Part shown: positions 1 to 8,361 of the stretch, one piece after another
Layout: each line of letters begins with the position of its first letter
How positions within the stretch are numbered: the first letter of the stretch is position 1
DNA from: Pseudomonadota bacterium
Lineage (GTDB): Bacteria; Desulfobacterota; Desulfobacteria; Desulfobacterales; Desulfolunaceae
DNA length: 38,739 nt
Reading direction: 5' to 3'
Assembly (NCBI GenBank): GCA_018818835.1
Contig: JAHIRD010000065.1
Span: 1-38,739 of the forward strand
Made by a program: the position numbers and the translations under genes
The notes under the pieces: generated by a model
Seen by the model: only the letters and a program-made list of their open reading frames with translations
Database searches by the model: none
Told to the model about the DNA's origin: nothing

Positions 1-1264
1 TGGAATTTCGGCACCGGCGGTCCTTCTGCACGGACTGTTGAAGATCCGGGTAGTGTGACCTTCCCCACAGCGGGATCCTACACCGTCACCTATACAGTCA
101 GGGACAATGATGGCGATACAAGCAGCGACACCGTGCTTGTTACCGTCAATGCAGCCTATGTGGATGTCAACCCCACGGCAAGCATCACCAGCCCCTCTGC
201 CAATGTAAGCATCACTGCGGGCGGCTCAGTAAATTTCCAGGCATCCGTTTCCAGTGGGAATGCCCCCTTGACCCATGCATGGAATTTCGGCACCGGCGGT
301 CCTTCTGCACGGACCGTTGAAGATCCGGGTAGCGTAACGTTCACTAAAGCAGGCTCCTACACCGTCACTTATACAGTCACAGACAATGATGGCGATACAA
401 GCAGCGACAGCGTTGTTGTCACCGTCAATGCAGCCTATGTGGATGTCAACCCCACGGCAAGCATAACCAGTCCCTCTGCCAATGTAAGCATCACTGCAGG
501 CGGCTCAGTAAATTTCCAGGCATCCGTTTCCAGTGGGAATGCCCCCTTGACCCATGCATGGAATTTCGGCACCGGCGGTCCTTCTGCACGGACTGTTGAA
601 GATCCGGGTAGTGTGACCTTCCCCACAGCGGGATCCTACACCGTCACCTATACAGTCAGGGACAATGATGGCGATACAAGCAGCGACAGCGTTGTTGTCA
701 CCGTCAATGCGGCCTATGTGGATGTGAAACCCACGGCAAGCATCACCAGTCCTTCTACGAATGTAAGCATTATCCCTGGCGGAACCGTTAATTTCCAGGC
801 ATCTGTTTCCAGCGGGAATGCCCCCCTGACCCATGCATGGAATTTCGGCACCGGCGGTCCTTCTGCACAGACAGTTGAAGATCCGGGCAGCGTGACGTTC
901 CCCACAGCCGGTTCCTACACCATTACCTATACAGTCACGGACAAGGATGGGGACACAAGCAGCGACACCGTGCTTGTCACCGTTAAGGCCGCTTACGTGG
1001 ACTTAACTCCAAGTGCAAGCATCACCAGTCCATCGTCAAAGGTGGGCATCACAGCTGGAGAATCCGTTGATTTCCAGGCATCCGTTTCCAGTGGAAATGC
1101 CCCCTTAAGTTATTCCTGGTCATTCGGCACCGGAGCACCTTCAGGGCAGTCAGTAGAAGATCCCGGAAGCGTCATCTTCAGTGATGCCGGAATCTATGAC
1201 GTGGTATTTACTGTAACAGACAGTGACGGTGATGTCAGCAGCGCAACTGTCTCCATCACGGTGA
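1..1264 (+). repeat. Tandem 279-bp repeats encoding PKD domains
   Basis: The TGG codon opening the W-N-F-G-T-G motif recurs at 1, 280, 559, 838 and 1117, an exact 279-bp spacing. The units at 1, 280, 559 and 838 are almost identical at nucleotide level; the one starting at 1117 is more diverged. The high DNA identity points to recent expansion or gene conversion rather than ancient domain duplication. Confidence 0.95.
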
Positions 1265-2226
1265 CAACGGCTGATACCCAGGTCTCCGGAGATGATACTG
1301 TAGTATCGCTGACGCCTGTCCTGGTTTCAAATGTGGATGATGCTGAACCGTTTACCCAATGGCAGATCAGCACGGACAATGAATTCAATACTGTCGTGAT
1401 GAATGTGGTCACTGAAAACAGTTCAATAATCAATGTACCGTTAATGGTCCTTACCGGAAAGACAAAATACTACTGGAGAACAAAAAAGAATCTATCCAAG
1501 AGCATTGATTCAACGTGGTCCGAACCCCAATCCTTCGTAACCGATGCGATAACATGGAATGACAATGACGGAAATCGTGTTCGGGATGATCAGGAAGCTC
1601 CCATGGGGATTGATCTCAACAATGACGGGATTGCAGACTATAACCAGCCGGATACCATCACCTGCGTGAAAAGTCTTATTGGAAGCAGCAGTATCGGACT
1701 GGTCAAAATGGACAATGTGGTGGACATTGAGGTTCTGGAATCCATCGATCCTGATACTATTATGGATAAAGTCGGCAGACCCGCTAACATGCCTGAAGGA
1801 TTGCTTGGATTCAGAATTGTTGTTGAAAATCCTGGTGATACAGTAAAAATCGGTGTTTGTCTCTCAGAGGCAGCCCCCGAGGGAGCGGGATGGTATAAGT
1901 ACGATTCTATTTCCGGATGGCAGGACTATACGGATCATGCCACCTTCAGCCCGGATAGAAAGATGATTACCGTTGAATTGACGGACGGTGGCGAGGGAGA
2001 TGCAGACGGTTACGCCAATGGCGTCATCGTGGATCCATCGGGAATCGGCATGGAATTCGCGACTCCTGTCATGGCCATGGGCACCCCGGGAGCCGATCAA
2101 GGATGCTTTATCAGCATTGGATCCAGCAATGAATCCACACCCCCCTGGCAAGGGCTTTTCGCCATGGTTCTTTTTCTTGCGAGTCTTTCATTAAGGAGTG
2201 GACAAAAAAAATCATCCGATAAATAA
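1..2226 (+). CDS. PKD-repeat secreted/surface protein, 5' end outside window
   Basis: The reading frame is open from base 1, so the N-terminus lies outside the window. About five PKD-type immunoglobulin-like domains follow each other with a 93-residue period, each with the signature W-x-FG-T-G-x-PS, EDPGSV, AGSYTVTYTV and DNDGDTSSD. They are followed by a fibronectin-like stretch (WQISTDNEF to WRTKKNLS), a calcium-site-like DNDGNRVRDDQE segment, and a region with DGGEGDADGYANGVIVDPSG, which resembles the choice-of-anchor U module. The C-terminus has a Cys (GCFISIG), a hydrophobic stretch (LFAMVLFLASLSL) and a basic tail, which looks like a sorting or anchoring signal. Expected role: extracellular adhesion or cell-surface structure. 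The domain family is seen directly; the role is inferred. Confidence 0.85.
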   Translation, partial: WNFGTGGPSARTVEDPGSVTFPTAGSYTVTYTVRDNDGDTSSDTVLVTVNAAYVDVNPTASITSPSANVSITAGGSVNFQASVSSGNAPLTHAWNFGTGGPSARTVEDPGSVTFTKAGSYTVTYTVTDNDGDTSSDSVVVTVNAAYVDVNPTASITSPSANVSITAGGSVNFQASVSSGNAPLTHAWNFGTGGPSARTVEDPGSVTFPTAGSYTVTYTVRDNDGDTSSDSVVVTVNAAYVDVKPTASITSPSTNVSIIPGGTVNFQASVSSGNAPLTHAWNFGTGGPSAQTVEDPGSVTFPTAGSYTITYTVTDKDGDTSSDTVLVTVKAAYVDLTPSASITSPSSKVGITAGESVDFQASVSSGNAPLSYSWSFGTGAPSGQSVEDPGSVIFSDAGIYDVVFTVTDSDGDVSSATVSITVTTADTQVSGDDTVVSLTPVLVSNVDDAEPFTQWQISTDNEFNTVVMNVVTENSSIINVPLMVLTGKTKYYWRTKKNLSKSIDSTWSEPQSFVTDAITWNDNDGNRVRDDQEAPMGIDLNNDGIADYNQPDTITCVKSLIGSSSIGLVKMDNVVDIEVLESIDPDTIMDKVGRPANMPEGLLGFRIVVENPGDTVKIGVCLSEAAPEGAGWYKYDSISGWQDYTDHATFSPDRKMITVELTDGGEGDADGYANGVIVDPSGIGMEFATPVMAMGTPGADQGCFISIGSSNESTPPWQGLFAMVLFLASLSLRSGQKKSSDK

Positions 2227-2237
2227 ACGGATAATAC

Positions 2238-2295
2238 AAAAAAACCCGGGTTACGCCGGCCAGGTTCCCACCTGGCCGACCACCCGGGTTTTTTT
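2238..2295 (+). terminator. Strong Rho-independent terminator after the PKD gene
   Basis: The outer arms 2238-2251 (seven A, then CCCGGGT) and 2282-2295 (ACCCGGG, then seven T) are perfectly complementary. An inner stem GGCCAGGT (2258-2265) pairs with ACCTGGCC (2270-2277). The A-run on one side and T-run on the other would allow termination in both directions. Confidence 0.93.
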
Positions 2296-2820
2296 ATGGG
2301 TTTCTCCCGGAACGTTATATACGCGGCCGGGTTACTACAAAAAACCAGAAAAAACGGGCAATTATTCACGTGGGTATTGACTCTCTCATATAGCCATGCC
2401 CACCCCTGACTGACGATAGACATCACGTCTTTCATGGTCGAACATTTTATATCTTTTCGAGTACGCGTACGACACCTGATTTCGAAAATCTAAAAAACAA
2501 AGGAATGCAACATAATATGCTATTTATGGATGTATTTTAAAAAGCATTTTTTGGAACAGAACCCGTTATTTTTACATACAATAAACTTTTTTCCGATGAA
2601 ACACATATGGTTAATACGAGTGTATCATTGTATTAAGATTTATTCGTCACCTGTCAGGCAATGGGATGTTTCTCCCTGGGGCAACTGTTGAAAACAAAGG
2701 CTCTTGCCATAAGCAAATACTTCTGTTAATAAGTTAAATCATTTTGAACTCTTACGAGTATAGATTTTATGCACCCTTTAAGTTAACAAACCAGGGAAAC
2801 CGGCAGTATCATGCGTCGAT

Positions 2821-2933
2821 TGTTCCGAGTAATCTTAAACATCGGTGATGCTCACAGCACATGGAAAAGCAAGATGTTTTTTTAGTACGGCCGTGAAGGT
2901 GTTTGAGATTAAACCGTCTCCGTCTCAGGAACA
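2821..2933. repeat. Interrupted inverted repeat, possible structured RNA
   Basis: The left arm 2821-2841 reads TGTTCCGAG then TAATCTTAAACA. On the right, TGTTTGAGATTA (2900-2911) complements the inner half with one mismatch, and CTCAGGAACA (2924-2933) complements the outer half with one extra base. A 12-base insertion splits the right arm. The whole could fold into a long bulged hairpin or be a decayed element. Confidence 0.5.
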
Positions 2934-3081
2934 TTAGGGTTTCATGATAAAGCTGGCCCATACTCATTTCTTTGCCTGAAAATGGGTGGACATGTTAAAT
3001 AGGGGCTGTGATTGAGTGCGTGGTATAATTGCGTTCATTTTTCTGAATGAATAGTTTTTTTTAACGATAGTTTGAATGGTA

Positions 3082-3110
3082 TTGACAATTGCAATATATT
3101 TATTAACAAT
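3082..3110 (+). promoter_or_regulatory. Possible sigma-70 promoter upstream of the sensor pair
   Basis: A perfect TTGACA lies at 3082-3087, and 17 bases later AACAAT at 3105-3110 matches the -10 consensus at four of six positions. It would give a leader of about 200 bases. In such AT-rich DNA a chance match is possible. Confidence 0.3.
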
Positions 3111-3323
3111 GTTTATACTGATTAACTATGTATGGTATGGCGCCCATGGATCATGTTCATTTACAAAACCTGAAAAAGAGATCACTCTCACAATTTTCAG
3201 AGGATGAACACGTTTTACAATGACCTTAACATTGGCCTGATAAATATACGCTTTATTAAGAGATGTTTTGTTTGTTCATAAAAAACAAGTTGATCCATCT
3301 CTTCTTCCAAAGAAAGTGTTGTA

Positions 3324-6300
3324 ATGATAATCGGTGATTACCAGATAACAGAGCAGGTTGAGGACAGGTATCATTACACCGTCTATAAAGCCGTAAAGCC
3401 TCATAATAACGATATATTCGTTATAAAAGCCATGAAACACAGGCACTTTTCACCGGCAGCAGTCACCATTTTCAAAAAGGAATTGAAAGCGCTTCAGTCC
3501 CTTCATCTGGATGGTATTGTACGTGCCTATGACGTGATTGATAACGATGGCATGATTGCCATCGTGGAAGAGGATGCCCAGGGTCGTCCGATCAAGGAAG
3601 CCCTTAACCGGCCGATAAGTCAACGACATTTCCTCTATATAGCTGAAGGGCTTGCAAATATTTTAGGGCATCTGCATCAACACCGGATTGTTTTCAGGGA
3701 TTTATCCCCAGAGAACATTCTTTGGGATGAAACGTCTGCATCCATCCGCCTAAAGGATTATGGCATTGAGTCCCTCCTTGCAAAACGAAATGAAGAGCCA
3801 TATCTAACATACGCCGCCATAGATGTTCTTCCCTACATGTCACCGGAACAGACAGGCCGTATGAATGATTCCGTCGACTATCGTAGCGATCTTTATTCCC
3901 TGGGGGTTCTATTTTACGAGCTTCTGTCCGGTGTTGTCCCCTTTGATTCAAAGGAGCCTCTCAAAATAATTCACGGTCACCTTGCGGGCAACATTCAGCC
4001 CTTTCATCCGGATGTCCCCACAGTATTATCCAATATCGTCATGAAGTTGATGGAAAAAAATCCTGATGATCGTTATCAGAATTCATTCTGCCTCATGGCG
4101 GATATAGCGAAATGTCAATATCAATTAAGGATCTCCGGGGATATCGGCTGTTTTGAAATCGCCCAAAATGACACCCCCACCAAATATATTGTTCCCAATG
4201 TTCTTATCGGTCGAAACCAGCAGATGCAGGAACTGAAAGATGCATACAAAAGGGCAAAAAATGGGGGAAACGAAGTTCTGTTTGTTACCGGCCCTTCCGG
4301 AATAGGGAAAACAGCCTTTGTTCAAAACTTCCTTTCATCCATCGCTCACTCCCCGAATCCTGGGTATGTCACCTCGGGTAAATGTGAACAATACATGACC
4401 GATTATCCATACAGTGCATCCATTCAAGCGTTTTCGGGGCTGATCCAACAGATACTGTCTGAAAGCGATGAGAGAATTCAAGTCTGGAAGGATAAACTGC
4501 TTAAAGCCGTGGGAACAAATGGGAAACTTATGACCGACATGTTCCCTTTGCTAGAGAGTATTATCGGCAAACAACCTGAAATGCCTGAAATCAAGGTCAA
4601 CAAACATCGCAACATGTTTGATGCGACATTAAAAAATTTTATTCGGGTGTTTGCCACCGAAGAGCACCCTCTGATCATTTTTATTGATGACCTTCAATGG
4701 GTGGATCGATCCACCTTGAATCTGTCTGCGTTTGTTGATTCCAGTATGAAATACATTTATTTCATAGGGGCCTATAGAGACGATGAGCTGGATTCATCGC
4801 TTCCCCTGTCCGTTATCACCGAAGACATTAAAAAAGAAAAGGGTATTCACACCATCTGTCTTGGGGGTCTTGATCAGATGGGAACCCATCAATTAATCAG
4901 ATGTTTTCTAAAAAATGTCAAAGAACCCTCCCTTCCCCTGGCAGAATTGATATGGCGGAAAACAGGGGGAAACCCATTGTTTATCAATCAGCTGCTTAAA
5001 AATATCTATGACATGGGGATGCTGGTCCTTGATCCTGTCCTTGGTTGGCATTGGAATCTGGAAAAAATCAGTGAAATCCAGGCAACAGATAATGTTGTTG
5101 CTCTTCTGAATAACACGATTAAACTTCTTGATGAACAGGTAAAAAATACGCTGGAAATCTGTGCCTGCATGGGGAGTTCTTTTGATATAGACCATCTTGC
5201 CATGGTTGCCTCACCTTCTGTGGGGCCGCATATTGATGCATTACTGGCAGCATCAGATAGTGGCCTCATCGTCATGGGAAGAGACAAAGTCTGGTTTCTT
5301 CACAACAAAATCCGGGAAACCATCTATGCCTCCATTCAGGATAAGGACCGACAAGCCATCCATTACCGGATTGGGAAGGCATTTCTACAAAAAAGAGACA
5401 AGGGCCACATCCAGAAATGGATTTTCTATATTGTTGATCAGCTGAACCAGGCTCCAAACCTGATCACCGACTTGACTGAACGACTTGAACTTGCGGATCT
5501 GAACCTTCAATGTGCCAGGAAATCCAAAGACTCGTCGGCCTACCTGTCAGCCCATACATACTACGACAAAGCATTATCCATGCTTCCCCCTGGGTCCTGG
5601 GAAACGAACTATGATCTTTCTCTTGGAATATATTCGGGATTTATTGAAATCGGCCATTTAAAAGATGATTTCAAGCGGGTGGAGGATTTGTCATCCATTG
5701 CCCTGGCCCAGGCGCGCACATATTTGGATAAACTTAAAATTTGTAATGCAAAAATCATTGCCTGCATTGCCGTGGATGATCTTGAGGGGGCCATAGGCTC
5801 TGATTTAGGCCTTTCCGGACTGACCCGCCGTCCAAAATCCCTGTCCAAAATATGCCTCTTAAAAGAACATCTTCATCTTAAAATAAGCCTGGCGTTGATG
5901 AAGAAAAAAAATATCCTGCATTTGCCTAAAATGATCAATCCTGTCAAGCAGGCAGAATTGATTATCGGAATAAATCTCAACCATGCTTTATACAGAGTCG
6001 CTCCGGAGCAATTTGCCGTAATGATCATGCGGCAAGTCCGAGAATCTTTAAAACACGGCATTTTGCCCGAACATGCAAACACCTATATCGCTTACGGGGC
6101 CATTTTGATATCCGTTTTTGGAGATATCGAAAATGGATATCGATTCGGAAATCTGGGGCTGCAGATCCATGCCCGGAGGCCCGACGCCAAAAATTACAGC
6201 GCCATGGCCATTAGCTTTTATAATACTCTGATCCGCCCTTGGAAAGAGCATGCCCGAAACGGTATGAATGATTTTATGGAGGGGTATTACCATGGACTGG

Positions 6301-8342
6301 AATCAGGAGACCTCCTCTATGCGGCCGTAAATATAAGTATGCACAGTATCCGGTCATTTTTAATCGGTGTACCCCTACCTGTGCTGGAAGTTCAGTTAAA
6401 ACAGCATTGCCGCTTCATAAAAGACTTGAATCAGCCGCAAAGTCTTGTCAGACTTGAAATCTTCTGGCAAATGGTTTTGAACTTGATGGGGCGCAACAGT
6501 GATCCGACAAGCCTGACCGGAGAGGTATTGAACGATGTCATCGTGATACCCAAGCTGGTTGAAACAAACAGCGAGACAGAGCTTGCAGCTTTGTATCACT
6601 GCCGGATGAATGCGGCCATCCTGTTTCATCGCTACGCCCGGGCCGCAGAAGATGGTCAAGAACTGAAAAAGTATCTTGGCGCTGCAGGGGGTTCATTTAT
6701 CAAGAGAGACTTCGTGTTCCATTCTGCCTTGATTATATTGGCCACCTACAAGGATCAATCCTATGGGAAAAAACGTGCAGCCCGCGCGACAGTGAAGAGG
6801 TATCTTAAATTGTTAAAAAAGATGGCCGACCATGCTCCCATGAACACCATGCACCTGGTCTATCTTGTGGAAGCCGAACGTTCGAGGGTTCTGTCCAGAA
6901 ATACGAAGGCAGAGCGGTATTATGACCTTTCAATCGTTCTGGCTGGCCAGAATGGTTACATCCAATATAAAGGATATGCCTGTGAACTGGCTGCACGCTA
7001 CTATTTTTCCATCGGAAAACAGAAAATCGGTGGATTGTTTATTAATGACGCCTATGATTGTTATCGGACCTGGGGTGCCATCGCGAAACTGAACGATCTT
7101 GAATCTGACTACGCATCCTATCTTCCCAAAAGCCTAAACCCCTTGACGACCCAGGCTATGTTTGAAAGAAAAGAAAAGCCCCTCATTCCCATTGACCTTT
7201 TAACTGTGATCAAGACATCCCAGGCCATCGCAGGAGAAGTCACCCCTTCAAAGCTGCTTGCCCGGTTGATGGTGATAACCATTGAGAATGCAGGCGCCGA
7301 AAAAGGATGTATCATTCTCAGCAAAAACAATCAGTTGTTCGTCGAGGCAGAAGGTAAAATGAATGCTGAAGAGGTGACTTTGCTGAAATCTGTTCCCGTT
7401 GATGGGCACCCGGGTCTTTCACCAGCCATTGTGAATTATGTTGCACGGACAAAAGAGACCATTTGTCTTACAAATGCCGGGGCCGAGGACCGTTTCATTT
7501 ACGATCCCTATATATTGGAAAAGAAACCCCAGTCCATCCTCTGCAGTCCCCTGCTCAATAAAGGGAAACTTATCGGGCTTCTTTATTTTGAGAATAATGT
7601 TGCAGCCGGTGCATTTACAGCCGAACGTCTTGATATCCTGAAGATGCTTTCCTCACAGATTGCCATCTCCATCGGTAATGCCATGTTTTATGATAATCTT
7701 GAAAAAAAAGTGGCCGAGAGGACAAAAGAGCTCCAAACAGCCGTCAATGAATTAAAAGCCGAAGTGAAGATTCGCAGGTCCAAAGAGGAGGCTCTGCGCT
7801 TGTCCCATCACCGGCTTATAAGGGTTCTGGATAGTACAAGTGAAGGCATCATCATTGTCAATCATCTTAACGAGGTAGTTTTTTTTAACAATGGTGCCGA
7901 ATCCCTCCTTCTTTTTCAGGCAACGGCGATTATCAATACGTCGGCATCCCGGCTGTTTCCCAGCGAATCCCTGCATATTTTTGACGAACTACTCCGATCT
8001 TTTAATTCTGATTATCCCCCATCCCGACTATCAGGAAAAAATAATCCTGTCCGGGTGACCATGCAACGAAGTGACGGGAGTCTTTTTGATGCAGATATCT
8101 ATATTACGGCCTTTTCAACCAAAGAAGAACCCTTCTACTCAGTTATCATCAGACCCCTTGAAGGCCATACTCACACACAAACATCCAAGGTGAAAAAAGG
8201 TCATATTAAAAACCAGGGGGTGGACTCCTCAGCGATCGTTTCAAAAAAAGTTTTTGAAATTGCTTCAGGGTTCAACAGCAGACTTTCGGCAATAGAAAAT
8301 GCCATCCGGGATATCAGCCAGAATTTATATCCTGAGAAATAA
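3324..8342 (+). CDS. Giant Ser/Thr kinase-AAA-TPR-GAF-PAS sensor protein
   Basis: This 1672-residue protein has the architecture of kinase/ATPase/sensor multidomain proteins. Residues 1-265 form a protein kinase fold with the beta-3 lysine (VIKAMK, near 35), FRDLSPEN near 126 in place of HRDLKxxN, a DYG motif and an APE-like SPE. An AAA-type NTPase follows with Walker A GPSGIGKT near 323 and Walker B FIDDLQW near 450. A long helical TPR-like middle leads to a GAF domain (about 1290-1456), a short coiled coil and a PAS domain (about 1493-1610). The histidine kinase module usual in this family is absent; the protein ends soon after PAS. It lies 19 bases before a paralogue, so the two are probably co-transcribed. 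The ligand and downstream target are unknown. Confidence 0.85.
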   Translation: MIIGDYQITEQVEDRYHYTVYKAVKPHNNDIFVIKAMKHRHFSPAAVTIFKKELKALQSLHLDGIVRAYDVIDNDGMIAIVEEDAQGRPIKEALNRPISQRHFLYIAEGLANILGHLHQHRIVFRDLSPENILWDETSASIRLKDYGIESLLAKRNEEPYLTYAAIDVLPYMSPEQTGRMNDSVDYRSDLYSLGVLFYELLSGVVPFDSKEPLKIIHGHLAGNIQPFHPDVPTVLSNIVMKLMEKNPDDRYQNSFCLMADIAKCQYQLRISGDIGCFEIAQNDTPTKYIVPNVLIGRNQQMQELKDAYKRAKNGGNEVLFVTGPSGIGKTAFVQNFLSSIAHSPNPGYVTSGKCEQYMTDYPYSASIQAFSGLIQQILSESDERIQVWKDKLLKAVGTNGKLMTDMFPLLESIIGKQPEMPEIKVNKHRNMFDATLKNFIRVFATEEHPLIIFIDDLQWVDRSTLNLSAFVDSSMKYIYFIGAYRDDELDSSLPLSVITEDIKKEKGIHTICLGGLDQMGTHQLIRCFLKNVKEPSLPLAELIWRKTGGNPLFINQLLKNIYDMGMLVLDPVLGWHWNLEKISEIQATDNVVALLNNTIKLLDEQVKNTLEICACMGSSFDIDHLAMVASPSVGPHIDALLAASDSGLIVMGRDKVWFLHNKIRETIYASIQDKDRQAIHYRIGKAFLQKRDKGHIQKWIFYIVDQLNQAPNLITDLTERLELADLNLQCARKSKDSSAYLSAHTYYDKALSMLPPGSWETNYDLSLGIYSGFIEIGHLKDDFKRVEDLSSIALAQARTYLDKLKICNAKIIACIAVDDLEGAIGSDLGLSGLTRRPKSLSKICLLKEHLHLKISLALMKKKNILHLPKMINPVKQAELIIGINLNHALYRVAPEQFAVMIMRQVRESLKHGILPEHANTYIAYGAILISVFGDIENGYRFGNLGLQIHARRPDAKNYSAMAISFYNTLIRPWKEHARNGMNDFMEGYYHGLESGDLLYAAVNISMHSIRSFLIGVPLPVLEVQLKQHCRFIKDLNQPQSLVRLEIFWQMVLNLMGRNSDPTSLTGEVLNDVIVIPKLVETNSETELAALYHCRMNAAILFHRYARAAEDGQELKKYLGAAGGSFIKRDFVFHSALIILATYKDQSYGKKRAARATVKRYLKLLKKMADHAPMNTMHLVYLVEAERSRVLSRNTKAERYYDLSIVLAGQNGYIQYKGYACELAARYYFSIGKQKIGGLFINDAYDCYRTWGAIAKLNDLESDYASYLPKSLNPLTTQAMFERKEKPLIPIDLLTVIKTSQAIAGEVTPSKLLARLMVITIENAGAEKGCIILSKNNQLFVEAEGKMNAEEVTLLKSVPVDGHPGLSPAIVNYVARTKETICLTNAGAEDRFIYDPYILEKKPQSILCSPLLNKGKLIGLLYFENNVAAGAFTAERLDILKMLSSQIAISIGNAMFYDNLEKKVAERTKELQTAVNELKAEVKIRRSKEEALRLSHHRLIRVLDSTSEGIIIVNHLNEVVFFNNGAESLLLFQATAIINTSASRLFPSESLHIFDELLRSFNSDYPPSRLSGKNNPVRVTMQRSDGSLFDADIYITAFSTKEEPFYSVIIRPLEGHTHTQTSKVKKGHIKNQGVDSSAIVSKKVFEIASGFNSRLSAIENAIRDISQNLYPEK

Positions 8343-8361
8343 GGGATGTAAATCCATAACC

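Larger units (their letters stand above)
2296..3323. other. AT-rich 1-kb intergenic region without a convincing gene
   Basis: No reading frame here has coding character or a ribosome binding site. The only structure I can support is an interrupted inverted repeat (2821-2933, listed separately) and a weak promoter-like sequence near 3082. The region separates the PKD gene from the sensor genes, so it may hold long 5' leader sequence for the latter. Confidence 0.6.

Noticed and set aside
1-1264. Repeat array as a CRISPR candidate
   Set aside because: The 279-bp units are translated in frame as PKD domains and there are no short repeat-spacer units.
8299-8361. Longer N-terminus for the second sensor, overlapping the first
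   Set aside because: The extra residues would be read in a different frame over the end of the first gene, which is conserved with its own paralogue there; ATG 8362 is a simpler start.
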